Below, one piece after another: positions 19,920 through 30,280 of a stretch of 64,000 nt of DNA. Location: NCBI GenBank assembly GCA_033964015.1, contig CM066916.1, positions 12,006,501 through 12,070,500 on the forward strand, read 5' to 3'. The position numbers were made by a program, and so were the translations under genes. A model generated the notes under the pieces. That model worked only from the letters and a program-made list of their open reading frames with translations, was not told the origin of the DNA and searched no databases. This DNA is from Scolanthus callimorphus (taxonomy: Eukaryota > Cnidaria > Anthozoa > Actiniaria > Edwardsiidae). The number at the start of each line of letters is the position of its first letter. The first letter of the stretch is position 1.

Positions 19920-22900
19920 TTGCATTACAAGGTTCGGATGCTGATGATGTTGATGACGACATACAAACTGTCGAGATAACAAGGCCACCAAGCTTTGCTG
20001 ATGTCGTCCTCTCAGATGACAGTTCAGATTTTGAAACTGATATAGAAGAGGATTTTCCAGGTTAGTTAAGCCGGCTTTTCACTAGTGAAGTAAGCGGAGA
20101 CGGAGACGCAAGAGCTTACGTGAAAATCGGCCGTGACAGTAGCGACGTAAGCGTAAGCGGACCTTCCGTTCTGCTTCCTTCACGCTTACGTCTCCTTCTC
20201 TGCCTCCGTTCTTTGATTTTCACACGAACGCAAGCGTCCTTATGTCTCCTCCGCTTACTTCTCTACTGTGAAAAGCCGGCTTTAGACCAAATTTTGATGA
20301 CCGCTTAATGATCGCATTTGCTACTCACTGATTTTTCCCTTTCATTTTTTCTTTTCCAAAAAAAATAATGAAGTTATACCAAAAGAGTTCGACCCGTCAG
20401 GAAGGACCTCGTATGTGAAGCTATGCAAGAAAAAGGTCAGTGCGAGAAATACAGTTCGCTTTTGAGATCCGCATTTTCCGTCTTGTGAGGTCTTTTGCTA
20501 AACAAAATTCCCAACCTAATGCGGGATTTAGAATATCTTTACAGGACATCATTGTCGTTTCCCTCTCTCGCTACGCCTTGTTCATTCCTTACGTTCACGA
20601 TCTATTTTCTACAAGATCTAAATTTTCCGTGCCTTTGTACTGTAATCACAAGGCGCGGCACTGAGTGTCGCGGTCGCGGCACGGAAGCTGGCCTGCTGTA
20701 GATACGGAATGCAATCGCGTAGTCGCGGCACGGTCGCGGTCACGGTCACGGTCACGGTCACGGTCGCGGCGCGGCACAACTTTGTCACGGCACTTTTCAC
20801 AGTCATACGAAATCTGCTCTAGATGACGTCGAACCGTGTCGTGAACGAAATAGTACACCGAGAGACGCAGTCAACTTAAGACGTGACTGTTGTTCATGAC
20901 ACGCTGTTACGCCTTCTGTGCATCTGTTTTAGTATACACGCACGAAAAATGAGATCTTTTTGTTTTATACAACAACAAAAAGTGCTTTTTTTTCTGAAGA
21001 TTAAAAGCCAAAACAGTGCCAAAAAAAGCCCCCCCCCCAAAAAAAAAAAAACTGCGCGCATTTCAAACTCGGGTTTGCTAGCGTGTGTGCACTTTGACTG
21101 TTGACGTCAATCGTGCGTCTGTACTCTAATAACACGGCCTGTCCACCAATCAGAGCGCGCATTTTACGAGAGTTGTTGTATGATACGAAGCAAGTTCTCA
21201 AAGAGGCTGACACCTTTTTCAATAAAACAGATTTAGTTCCTGTGTCCTACCTGACGGAGAGATTGACCGACACGGAGATAACCATGCGATATCACGGACT
21301 CGGCACAGAAGGGACATTCCCTGTCGCCAAGTCACTTATGGTAAGCAATGATGCTATGAACATTCACAGCTTGCTACAGCATGCGAAACGATAGGAAGCG
21401 GAATATTTGTTACCTTTTGGCCGTTAATAGCGTTACTGTCCGTTACTTGTATTGCGTTATGTTGTGAGGCGCAGAAATAGCAGAAAAAGCTTTTTCTGCG
21501 TGACCATGGCAAAAAAAAATACCGCCTTAAATCTGGGCTGGCCAGGTAGGCCGGACTGAAATATCTTAATTTGAGGCCTCCAAGGAAAAAGAACAAAATT
21601 ATAGGCTCGGGACCGTTCAAAATCCAATGTATTTTTTCTTGTGCCCCCCCCCCCCCCCCCCTCTTATAAATGCTTGCCCTGTATGATAGACTCTTCCCTA
21701 AGTGATGCAGTCTCATTCTTCTTAACGTTTTTCTTACTTCTGTCAAAGCTAAGGAACCGATCCCCCCTCAGAACTATTAAACGTTTTCGTGACACCCACC
21801 TCAGGTCCACCATTTGACCTAGTAGAAGACATTTTACATAAAGAGGGGGTCACATAATTCTTTCTTTGCGCGCGAAGCGCGCCCAACTTTTGATAACCGC
21901 ATTTCATCAAGCCTCAGAAAATGGGTAGATGGTTTTTTGTGTATAGTAAACAAAGCCTGTCAGGAGCCCAGGAAATACGCTAATTATATAGGTTAGATGA
22001 AAGCTCCTAGTGAAGGGCTCCTGAGCCTTTAGGTAATATTTTTCATGCCCCCCTCCCTGATAAAAAATGAACGGTCCCTAAGCCGCCTCAGTCCAACACC
22101 TCTGTCCTTTCTTCAGCCCCGACAAGCGTGGGTGCAAACGTTATTTTTTAATCAACCCTTAAGTTTGACTTGCAATGGAACCCTTACCAATTGGCGCCGA
22201 GAATTGCAAATCCAAAATTGTTATGCCATTTCTCCCAGAAAAATACGTTCACGGAGAGGCTGGATTTAACTGAGAACTACGTAGAAGCTCCCGGGGCCAT
22301 ATCCTTGGCGCAGATGCTCTTTGATAACTGCTTCATCACGGAAATTGTGAGTTGGTTATTATGCATGCGAGTTGTACGTGTTTGAAAACACTTTTGTTTG
22401 TGCTTCTATGTTCATTCGTTCTTTCGTTTGTTCTTTCGTCGCTCTGTCACCCTTGTAAGCTGTAATGGCCCGTTCACACGGTGCGTTTTAAGCAATGGCA
22501 ATGCCATATCGCACGGTGTGAACGGCCAGTTATCTGCGATTTCACTTGTAATGTCTCCGTGATGTCGCAGGCGTTTTGAACATGTTCAAATTCCACTGCG
22601 ATGCGGGTGCGACGTTCTTCAGATCAACAACAAACGGACAAATATCGCAGGGCAAAATCGCCGGCCGTTCACACCGCGCGAATGACGTCGACGATCGCCA
22701 CAGAAATCGTGCCTGAAATAGCGCCGTGTGAACGGACCATCACTAATCATTATCGAGTTTACACGGTGCGTTTTAAGCAATGGCAATGCCATATCGCACG
22801 GTGTGAACGGCCAGTTATCTGCGATTTCAGTTGTAATGTCTCCTCGATGTCGCAGGCGTTTTGAACATGTTCAAATTCCACTGCGATGCGGGTGCGACGT

Positions 22901-25900
22901 TCTTCAGATCACCAAGAAACGGACAAATATCGCAGGGCAAGATCGCCGGCCGTTCACTCCGCGCGAATGACGCCGACGATCGCCACAGAAATCGTACCTG
23001 AGATCGCGTAGCGTGAACGGACCAGCACTAATCATTAGTTACAACTAGTTACAGTCGTTTCTATCCATTATCGAGATGAATTTATATTTTCTTTCACAGG
23101 ACTTATCGATGAACTTTATCCGGGCAGAGGGTGGATTGGCATTCGCCCAAATGTTACATACAAATCAGTCACTAAAGAAGCTTGTTCTGAAATGTAAGTG
23201 CCACTTTTTATTGCTGCGCAGCGAAGCGAATAGTCTCGGCCATAGTCTCGGCCAATTCTCATATCTCGAGCATTGCCTAGCAACCCTGAATTTTGTTTAC
23301 ACACGGGCGCCACAGAACACAGAGATTTTCCGAATTTTCACCCGCCACATCGGATCTGGTTCGGAACTGTCGATTGCTTATCGGCTATCTCTGTCGGCGG
23401 CTGCCACATCGTTTTTTTCTGCATGGATTTGTTTATCGAATAAAAAAGAAAAAGAAAATCTTATTTTACAATGTTAAAAAAGGCGTGCTAGTAGTCCTAT
23501 GGATTAGTTGAAAGAATGCTTGAATCAGTGAATCATACGCAAACAACTTGTCTTCCCAGGCGGCCTGTCTACCCCCCTTCCCATCTTTCTCCCTCACGTA
23601 ACCCCGGACGTTAATTCGTACCTGTGGTGCCCTTTAATACGTTAACATCGTTCTTTACGAATTTTCAGCGAATCATCTAACAGACAGGGTCGCTAAAGCT
23701 TTTGCTGAAGCATTGAGAGAAAACCGAACTCTAACTTACCTGGACTTGAGCCACAATGAGATAGGAGAGGAGGGAGGGATTTATCTAGGAGCTGGGCTGG
23801 TAGGTGTTACCCGTATCAGTTATGTTGTATCGTTAACACTTGCCCGAGCTTAGGCAGGCTGCACTGATTGATAGATGGCCTGAGTAAAGATCCAACTCAC
23901 ACCGCCCATAATTCATTGTTTTGTTTTTGTTTACATTCGATTATGCTGAAAATTCTAACATACTCCCCTTTTTTCTAGGCATCCAATTATGGGTTGAAGC
24001 ACCTGGACATAAGTTGGAATTGTATACGGTTCAAGGGTGCGGTTGGCATGGCCCAAGCGCTCAAAGTAATTAGAAAAGATGATAAACCCTTACAAGCGAT
24101 GATTGCACCTTTGACGATTGCACCTTTGACGATTGCACCTTTTTATCGAAGTGTGTTATCAGGACGAAAACGTGATACGACCTAATAGTAGCTCAGGCAA
24201 TCAGAACGCAGCGTCAATACAATAGACCACTAGAGAAGTGGCAGGGACGGTGGAGCCCAAATTTCGCCAAGTTTTCTTACATTTTCACTAAACTCCTCCC
24301 CCCCCCCATCTTGCCATACAATCTTACTAATGAGCCCCCTAATTTTGAAACTGTTCCGCCGACCCTGAGTGGGATTTGACTTACATCAGATTGAAGTTCC
24401 TTGTCTGATGCACAACACGGAAATAGTAACATGAAAATGAACAATAGTTATCATTTGTGTTACCCAGCGGGTTCGTAGTGTCCTTGTACTGTTTTGAACT
24501 TGCTGCATATGTCATGGTGTCTTTATGTATGTAAACCAGGTTAATGACTGCTTGACCCATTTCACCATGTGATGGAATGGACTGTCGCTGCATGTGTCAT
24601 GATGTCTAATAGTGTCTTTCTACATGTACACCAGGTTAATGACTGCCTGACGCATTTCAACATGTCATGGAATGGACTGTCGCTGTTAGGGTGCGTGGCA
24701 CTAGGTAGATTTCTCAAGAAAAACGAAGCTTTAAGAGAGCTCGACATCAGGTATTGTAATATATAAAACACTCTTTCCTCTCAGTCTAATCCTACTGTAC
24801 TGTATTGGTGCCTAAATTCTTAAGGAGAGCTGCTTTAGTGATGATCAAGGACCTACCGTTGCCCTCCAATCACATTAACGTTGTTTGTTTGTGGGTTTTA
24901 GTAATAACCGGATTGGTCTGCTGGCCACACAAAAGCTCGCCGCGGGGATCGCATCACATCCTAATTTGAAAGTACTCAAGGTATGTAACCGTCCACCCTC
25001 TGAGTGTGCGTCTAGTTTTTTAAAAGGCGTGCGCTGATAACCTTTCAAATGTGCGCGGACGCGCGTGCTAAACGGCAAATCTGTTCTCTAAGCACAAAAC
25101 AGTCGGAAAAATGCTTCAAATGTTTCATTTTCACCTTTGTAAATACTTTCAAACTCACGCTAGAAATAAACTTTTCTCACGCTTTTCGTCTGCTAACCGA
25201 CTTTGGTGTTTTATGGGGGGAATTCTCTTGTTCATTAAAAGCTTCTAAAAGGTTGTAAGCGCACGCCTTTTAAACTAGACGCACACCCGGAGAGTGGACA
25301 GCCTATGATGTAACCCACTAACCTGCAAACGGGCACTACACGTGATATTTATACAACAACACAAGTGAAACTCGCGCTCTGATTGGTCGGCAATCAACCA
25401 ATGACGTCATAGCGCACGTACGCTACCAAAAAGAATGCGCGCTTTGTTTTGGCTTTTCACCTTCAGACAAATCGGTATTGTTTTCCTCGTATGTCTGTAC
25501 TGTAATAGATCCACAGACTTCATAGAGTGTCATCATCAACATTCGCGCCACTAAACTGAGTTTTGTGACGTACGTATCTTTGCGTCTATTACAGTACAGA
25601 CGTACGGGAAAACGAGACTGGAAAAGTGTCACGCGAGAGAAAAATGAAGCTCTGCCAAACAGAGTGGGTGCTCTATAGAGCAGTGATGCATTCAATATTC
25701 ACGACCCTTGCGAAAGTACCCGATCTTTCTGTCGCCGGATATGTTTTTTTAATGCAGTAAAGATAGTATTAAGGATAGTGGAAAGCTATCCGAAAAAGAC
25801 CTGGCAATAAAATTTCAAAGTTATTGTAAAATCTTTAAAATGTAAATGTTTGGGACCCTAAACTCCCTAGACTTGCAGCTCGTAAGCTGAATTGCGCTGG

Positions 25901-28900
25901 GTCTCAACGGTGCCACTGGCAAGCGGTCATAAGCACAGACACTGAGGGTGGTCACTGCCAGAGGGTTTATTACGTCCCCAGTGGTTCTTTAGCGTCCCCC
26001 CTGAAACTGGGTAGAGTAGTGAAGGCGAGACGGGACCTCGTTTTTTGTCTCATTCGAAAGACGTGAAACACCGTAGAACAAAGTCCACAATATGAACAAA
26101 TTTCCGAGCACCATAACGAGAGACCCAGCACCATAACGCTGAGCCAACCATACTTCCCATTGATACTGTTGATATGGGCGGGATGCTAAATATATATGTT
26201 ATTTACCGGCTGGGAGGTCCGGATCGTGAAATACCGTGCCCGAGGTCTTGAAAATACTCAGGAATCAAGGCCGAGGTCATGGTATTTCACGATCCGGACC
26301 GACCCCAAGCCGGTAAATAATATATTTATTTTTTTGCTTTCACTGAAACAGCATAAAACTTCACAGAATTTTGCGCGCGCGCGATTCATCCGGACCCGGG
26401 TCCGGATCGTAGGATTCCGGACCGCTCGCGAGCCAATCAGGGCGCGCGAATTGATGGATACCGGACCGCTGAAAAAATAAGTGACGGTACGTGTTTCCCT
26501 TTCCAGATCGGCAAGAACCCTGTTGGCGATGGAGGTGTAGAGTGTTTGCTGAGTGTTGTTAGAGTCCATCCCACTATTAAATATCTCTCCTTGGAGGTAA
26601 AGAGGGAACTGTATATCATGTATAGTTCTTTAATCCTGTTCTTTAACCCTCCGTTTGCCTACCGATGTTTAGCCTGTTCCGCGTGGTGGCGCTCATCAGT
26701 ACAACCGGAAAGCTCATTATGTATTCCGCCTAAAAAGCGGCCAATTCGGTCCCTCCTATACTACTGAGCCAGAGTAAACCTCTGATCTAAACATTACAAC
26801 GCGCTTTCATATTACAGGACGTGACAGTGTCCCCTAAAATATTTGACGAGATCAAGGAGCTTGAGCAGGAGCGTGATATCACAATTATCACAGGCGGTAT
26901 CGGCGGCTACAAGAGACCAAAGGTAGCGTTGTCATAGCAACCACTAAGTTACGAGATCTGGCCGCCATGTTGCCAAAACTTTTGATAGTTAGAGATACGT
27001 CTCCTAGAAGGAAGTGGCTTGTAGCCAGCAAGGATCATTTCGCAGTGTCGTTTTTGTTTTGAAGCTGGTCTAATTTTAGAGATAGATGAGATGGCCCTTC
27101 GGGTCATGAACGAATTTTCACCCCCGTCTCAAAAGTCAAATGGTCCACCCCTAAAATAACTCGTAATAGTAGAATTCCTTTGCATTAAGCCAGAGCTTCT
27201 GATTGTAATGAATCATGTGAACAAAAACAAAGCAATGCATGATGGGCAGGGTGAATCGGCTCCTTGAACAACTTGCTAACCAATGTTGTCTCTTGTTAGG
27301 AAATGCCTCCTGGTATGCGAATCCTACTGAACTTCATCTCAGAGAACCGGTTACGCCTGATTGACTGGTTTAACCAGTTTGACAAGGATCATAGCGGTGG
27401 AATTTCACGGGAAGAGTTCAGTAAAGGTCTGAAGGAGACGGGTCTAGTCATGACTAAGGTGCGTCTTGTTAGAAACCCCAATAGTACGGCATCGACGCCA
27501 TCCCTGTAGATTATTATACGACTGTGACGTTTCTAACTCTTGGATGTCCGAAGGACAGGAGCGCAAATGGCGTAGTTGTTAGCACGGCCAAAAGGGTCTG
27601 GGAACTAGATTACGGCTGCGCCCGCTATACCTTACCACAGGAAACCCATGAAGATGCGGAATGATAAGACGCCACTTGGGCCACCAAGTCTTCTAAGTAT
27701 TTAATTCAAGATAATGTGTACATCACTGATTATCAGTTTTAACTTTGTGCATTGACTGCAAAAAGAGTACAATATAGTATCATTATAGTTGATGGCTCAC
27801 CATCCACGAGTTCGCCATTGCGGCGCTTTGATTTTACCATATAAAGTCAAAATTGAGTGCAGACACGCAGTCGTATTACATGGCAAAAGTCGTATTACAC
27901 GTGGCAAACCTGTTATGAACCGGTTTTGTGCATCAGTGTCTTCATATTTTGTCTGTCGTATAAAGGCCGGTTTACAATTTTTGTTGCATTTGTCGCGGCG
28001 ATTCGAACATGTTTAAAATCTCCGCGACATCACGCTACAAAATTCGCGGCAGATCGCGCCGAGTTGTACTTACTTTGCATCAGTGTTTTTGAGTTGACGC
28101 GTACGTGCGAGAAAAATCGCCTTGACTCGACTCGCAAGTGTAAACGGGCCTTTAATAAATAAATACCAGCGATTAAAGTGTCTGACTATTGGAGGAATCT
28201 CGTGCTCATGCCCGTTCTCATCTCGTATTTTCTTTGTTTATAGAGACAGCTGGACCGCCTGATGGAATACATTGATATCAACAACGACGGAGAAATCGAA
28301 TACAGGTGAGTATGGAGCACGAGAGGTGGTGATAAGAGGAGTGAAACAAGGGTGCGCCCTGAGCGCGAGCTCATCTAAAACTGGTTCTTTTGCTATTGGT
28401 GGAAAAGTGGAAAAGGTCACGTGGAGATAACATCAGTCGATATACGTGTTTTTAGGGTGGTCTAATTATAGGTACAGGGATGGCGGCAATTTCTTGGTGT
28501 TACGGAACACCAGAGGCATTTAAACTGTGGAACAAAAGCCACGAACAAAGACCTTAGAACGAGACAATGGAATAGAGTACAAAGACCTCAAGCACCAAAA
28601 ACAAAGCTTTCCGTAACACTAAGGAATACTCTAGGGAGACTAGGAATACTCGGGATGGCATGAGTAGAGGGAAATCATGTAGAGAAATGGTTTCGAAGAA
28701 AAGAGGAGAGGGCAGTGGAGGAGCAAAGTAGGAAGTGGAGCAAATAATCTACCTCCTATTCCTACGAACATCACTTTGCACTTCGCTTCCCATTCTTTTA
28801 TTTCCCTCCCCTACCCTCCCATTCATTTTTCTTTTTCCAGAAACCTCTTTCAAGAAGCTAAAACCAATACCTTTTTAAAACCTATGTATGCAAATTACCC

Positions 28901-29535
28901 ATTTCAAACCACGGGATGTTTACATGAAGAAACATCCTTTGTCTTTTTCGGTATTTTCACGTGATGGTGGAACCATGTCAAAAGATAAAAACATCTCATG
29001 ATTTTAAATGGGCAATCTGCATACTACGAAGGTAAAGAGGTTTATTGTCAGTCGTTTTACGGCTCACATCCATCGGTCGTAAGACTCGGGGGCGTAGCCA
29101 GGAGGGGGGGGGGGGGGGCACAGGGGGCCGCATACATTTACTGTATTTGCTGGAGGAAATGTGAAAATGTTCGTCCCATGTTTTCACTATCCGCCCCCCC
29201 CCCCCCCAACCAACCAACGCCCCTGTAAGTGAATTTTAAAAACGTGAAAGGAAAAGGAAGAGTGGTCATTCAGGGTATGTGGGATGGGGGTATGTGGGAT
29301 GCAAACAAAGTGCAAGCTCCAAAAATTAAACACCAAACACCTTATTATTTATTATATTATATTTATTACTTTCTATATCATGCATTCGTATTTTTTCAGT
29401 GAATTGCTTCGAGGACGTGAGATGACAATCCAAGAGTTGCGACAAGAGAGGAAAATAGAAGAAAGAAACAAGCGCATCGAAGAGGGTCGTATGCGCCTTC
29501 CCAAGCTAGAAGGATATGATTACGACCTGATGTGA
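19916..29535 (+). CDS. LRRC74-like leucine-rich repeat protein with two EF-hands
   Basis: Fourteen exons, all GT-AG and phase-consistent: 19916-20060, 20374-20435, 21191-21340, 22239-22346, 23100-23193, 23669-23799, 23979-24065, 24635-24750, 24902-24980, 26507-26596, 26818-26922, 27300-27458, 28244-28305, 29400-29535. They sum to 507 residues. The N-terminus is acidic (SDADDVDDDIQ). The block VPVSYLTERL plus YHGLGTEGT is the pre-repeat signature I associate with LRRC74A. RNase-inhibitor-type LRRs follow, one per exon (LDLTENYVEAPGAISLAQML, LDLSHNEIGEEGG, LDISWNCIRFKGAVGMAQAL, NMSWNGLSLLG, SNNRIGL, then a diverged repeat). The C-terminal part has two canonical EF-hand loops, D417-KDHSGGISRE and D453-INNDGEIEYSE, then a charged helix ending YDYDLM. 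The start of exon 21191 is approximate because its acceptor lacks a clear pyrimidine tract. The 5' end is uncertain (ATG at 19847 is also in frame). A variant ATTAAA lies at 29690. Likely cytosolic calcium-responsive scaffold; no enzymatic role is implied. Confidence 0.85.
20066..20284. mobile_element. MITE-like element with AAGCCGGCTTTTCAC ends
   Basis: TAAGCCGGCTTTTCAC at the left and GTGAAAAGCCGGCTTTA at the right give 15-bp perfect inverted ends, with TA at both borders. The interior has CTTACGTC and GACGTAAG words in both orientations. It begins six bases after the donor of the first LRRC74-like coding exon. Confidence 0.75.
20643..20786. repeat. GC-rich element with (CGGTCA)n core
   Basis: The hexamer CGGTCA is repeated four to five times at about 20729-20765. 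It is flanked by GTCGCGGTCGCGGCACGG and GTCGCGGCGCGGCAC words. Tandem, within the LRRC74-like intron between 20435 and 21191. A poly-C/poly-A run follows at 21027-21050. Confidence 0.6.
22468..23037 (+). repeat. Tandem duplication of a ~285-bp CCGTTCACAC element
   Basis: Two copies, starting at about 22473 and 22758, share ACACGGTGCGTTTTAAGCAA, GTTATCTGCGATTTCA, TGTTCAAATTCCACTGCGAT and GCCGGCCGTTCAC with few changes. Each has inverted CGTTCACAC/GTGTGAACG words at its borders, suggesting a MITE that duplicated in tandem. A related element with TTTACAC ends lies at 27962-28152. Both are in LRRC74-like introns; the ORFs here (22601-22970) are artefacts. Confidence 0.8.
24526..24604 (+). pseudogene. 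Decayed tandem copy of the next LRR exon
   Basis: ACCAGGTTAATGACTGCTTG and ATTTCACCATG, then TGATGGAATGGACTGTCGCTG, copy the acceptor and first ~45 bases of the working exon 24635-24750, which reads TCATGG where this copy has TGATGG. The change creates an in-frame TGA (aligned with a serine codon). The remainder of the exon is missing, but CATGTGTCATGATGTCT and an upstream matching intron segment show that intron plus exon start were duplicated together (offset about 105 bases). Confidence 0.8.
25870..26105 (+). repeat. Dispersed repeat, CAGCTCGTAAGCTGAATT family, copy 1
   Basis: Shares GCTCGTAAGCTGAATTGCG, CATAAGCACAGACACTGAGG, GGTCACTGCCAGAGGGTTTA and GAAAGACGTGAAACACC with copies at 53617-53935 and 53959-54182. 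Non-coding; in the intron between LRRC74-like exons 24902-24980 and 26507-26596. A CATAACGCTGAGCC word at 26133 resembles the tail found after copy 2. Confidence 0.75.
26209..26318. repeat. Inverted repeat CCGG[CT]TGGG...CCGGTAAATA
   Basis: GGTCCGGATCGTGAAATACC on the left and GGTATTTCACGATCCGGACC on the right are exact complements, with outer TATTTACCGGCT / AGCCGGTAAATA pairs and a GACCTCGG-like centre. A further GGTCCGGATCGTAGGATTCC fragment follows at 26398. MITE-like. Confidence 0.75.
27962..28152. mobile_element. MITE-like element, GCC[CG]GTTTACA ends
   Basis: GGCCGGTTTACAATTTTTG at the left and GCAAGTGTAAACGGGCC at the right. Interior CGCGGCGATTCGAACATGTT resembles the 22.5-23.0 kb element (AACATGTTCAAAT). 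Between LRRC74-like exons 27300-27458 and 28244-28305. Confidence 0.6.
29086..29224 (-). repeat. Dispersed repeat, GGGCGTAGCCAGG...poly-G/poly-C
   Basis: GGGGGCGTAGCCAGG with a G-run, then CATACATTTACTGTATTTGC and GTGAAAATGTTCGTCC, then a C-run. It is the reverse complement of the fragment at 8925-9026. It is within the last LRRC74-like intron. Confidence 0.7.
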
Positions 29536-30280
29536 TCGCGACACTGGTAGAATAGTGACAAAAATTGAGATAGATTTAGTTTTATTTAAATGGAAATTAT
29601 TCTAAAAATTATTTAATAGTTTATTGATCAAAGTAGGCATATAGTAAATCATGCCATCTGTTTATATACTGTAAATACATACAATTCCAATTAAAAGCTT
29701 ACGATTTTGATGATTGTGTTGAAGAAGAGAGTTGTGGACAGCTCCCTGGGTGATCCCTCTATCGTATATTAGTATAATTGCTAATAAGTGACTATAAGAA
29801 ATCCAGTGCGCTGATTGGTCGAAACTTTTGTTTTCTCTTGCATCGAAGGGTGTTTTGATCCTGAAAAAATCCAAGAAAAACATTTTTTTTGTGTGTGTGT
29901 TTTGATCCTGAAAAAATCCAACAAAAACATTTTTTTGGTCTGAAAACCTTATAAGCAATTATTCGTCTCGGTGACTAGATTCGTCGATAATCACGTCCGG
30001 CCTTCGGCGCCTAATTGAGCCTAACTGTTAATTATTGTTAATAAAATCTTGGCCCATTTTCATCTATGTAGGCTGAAACGTCCCGGGATGGACCAGTGAA
30101 ATTTGCTATGCAACCTCTTGTTGGTCCGTTTGCGACGAATTCGTGCGGCTTACATGAAGTGCTAACCTTACTAATGAAACCGCTGACATGCACGTGGGCC
30201 AAGAAACATCAGCGAACGATGCACACAAGCCCGTTGTTTTGACCTCTTTTAAACCCCTAAATAACTAACTTGATACAAAC
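29536..30280. other. LRRC74-like 3' flank and NOC3L upstream region
   Basis: Contains a ~46-bp tandem duplication at 29850-29937 (TTTTGATCCTGAAAAAATCC twice, separated by a T/GT run). It also contains an element with ends like those at 56035-56270 (GTGACTAT...GCGCTGATTGG). The last ~180 bases before the NOC3L ATG should hold its promoter and leader, but no core motif is clear. Confidence 0.45.

Noticed and set aside
21354..21746. 130-codon minus-strand ORF
   Set aside because: It overlaps the intron after LRRC74-like exon 21191-21340, crosses a poly-C run and has no coding signature.
22601..22970. Two ORFs of 87 and 80 codons
   Set aside because: They span the tandem MITE duplication between LRR exons and are not conserved in phase between the two copies.
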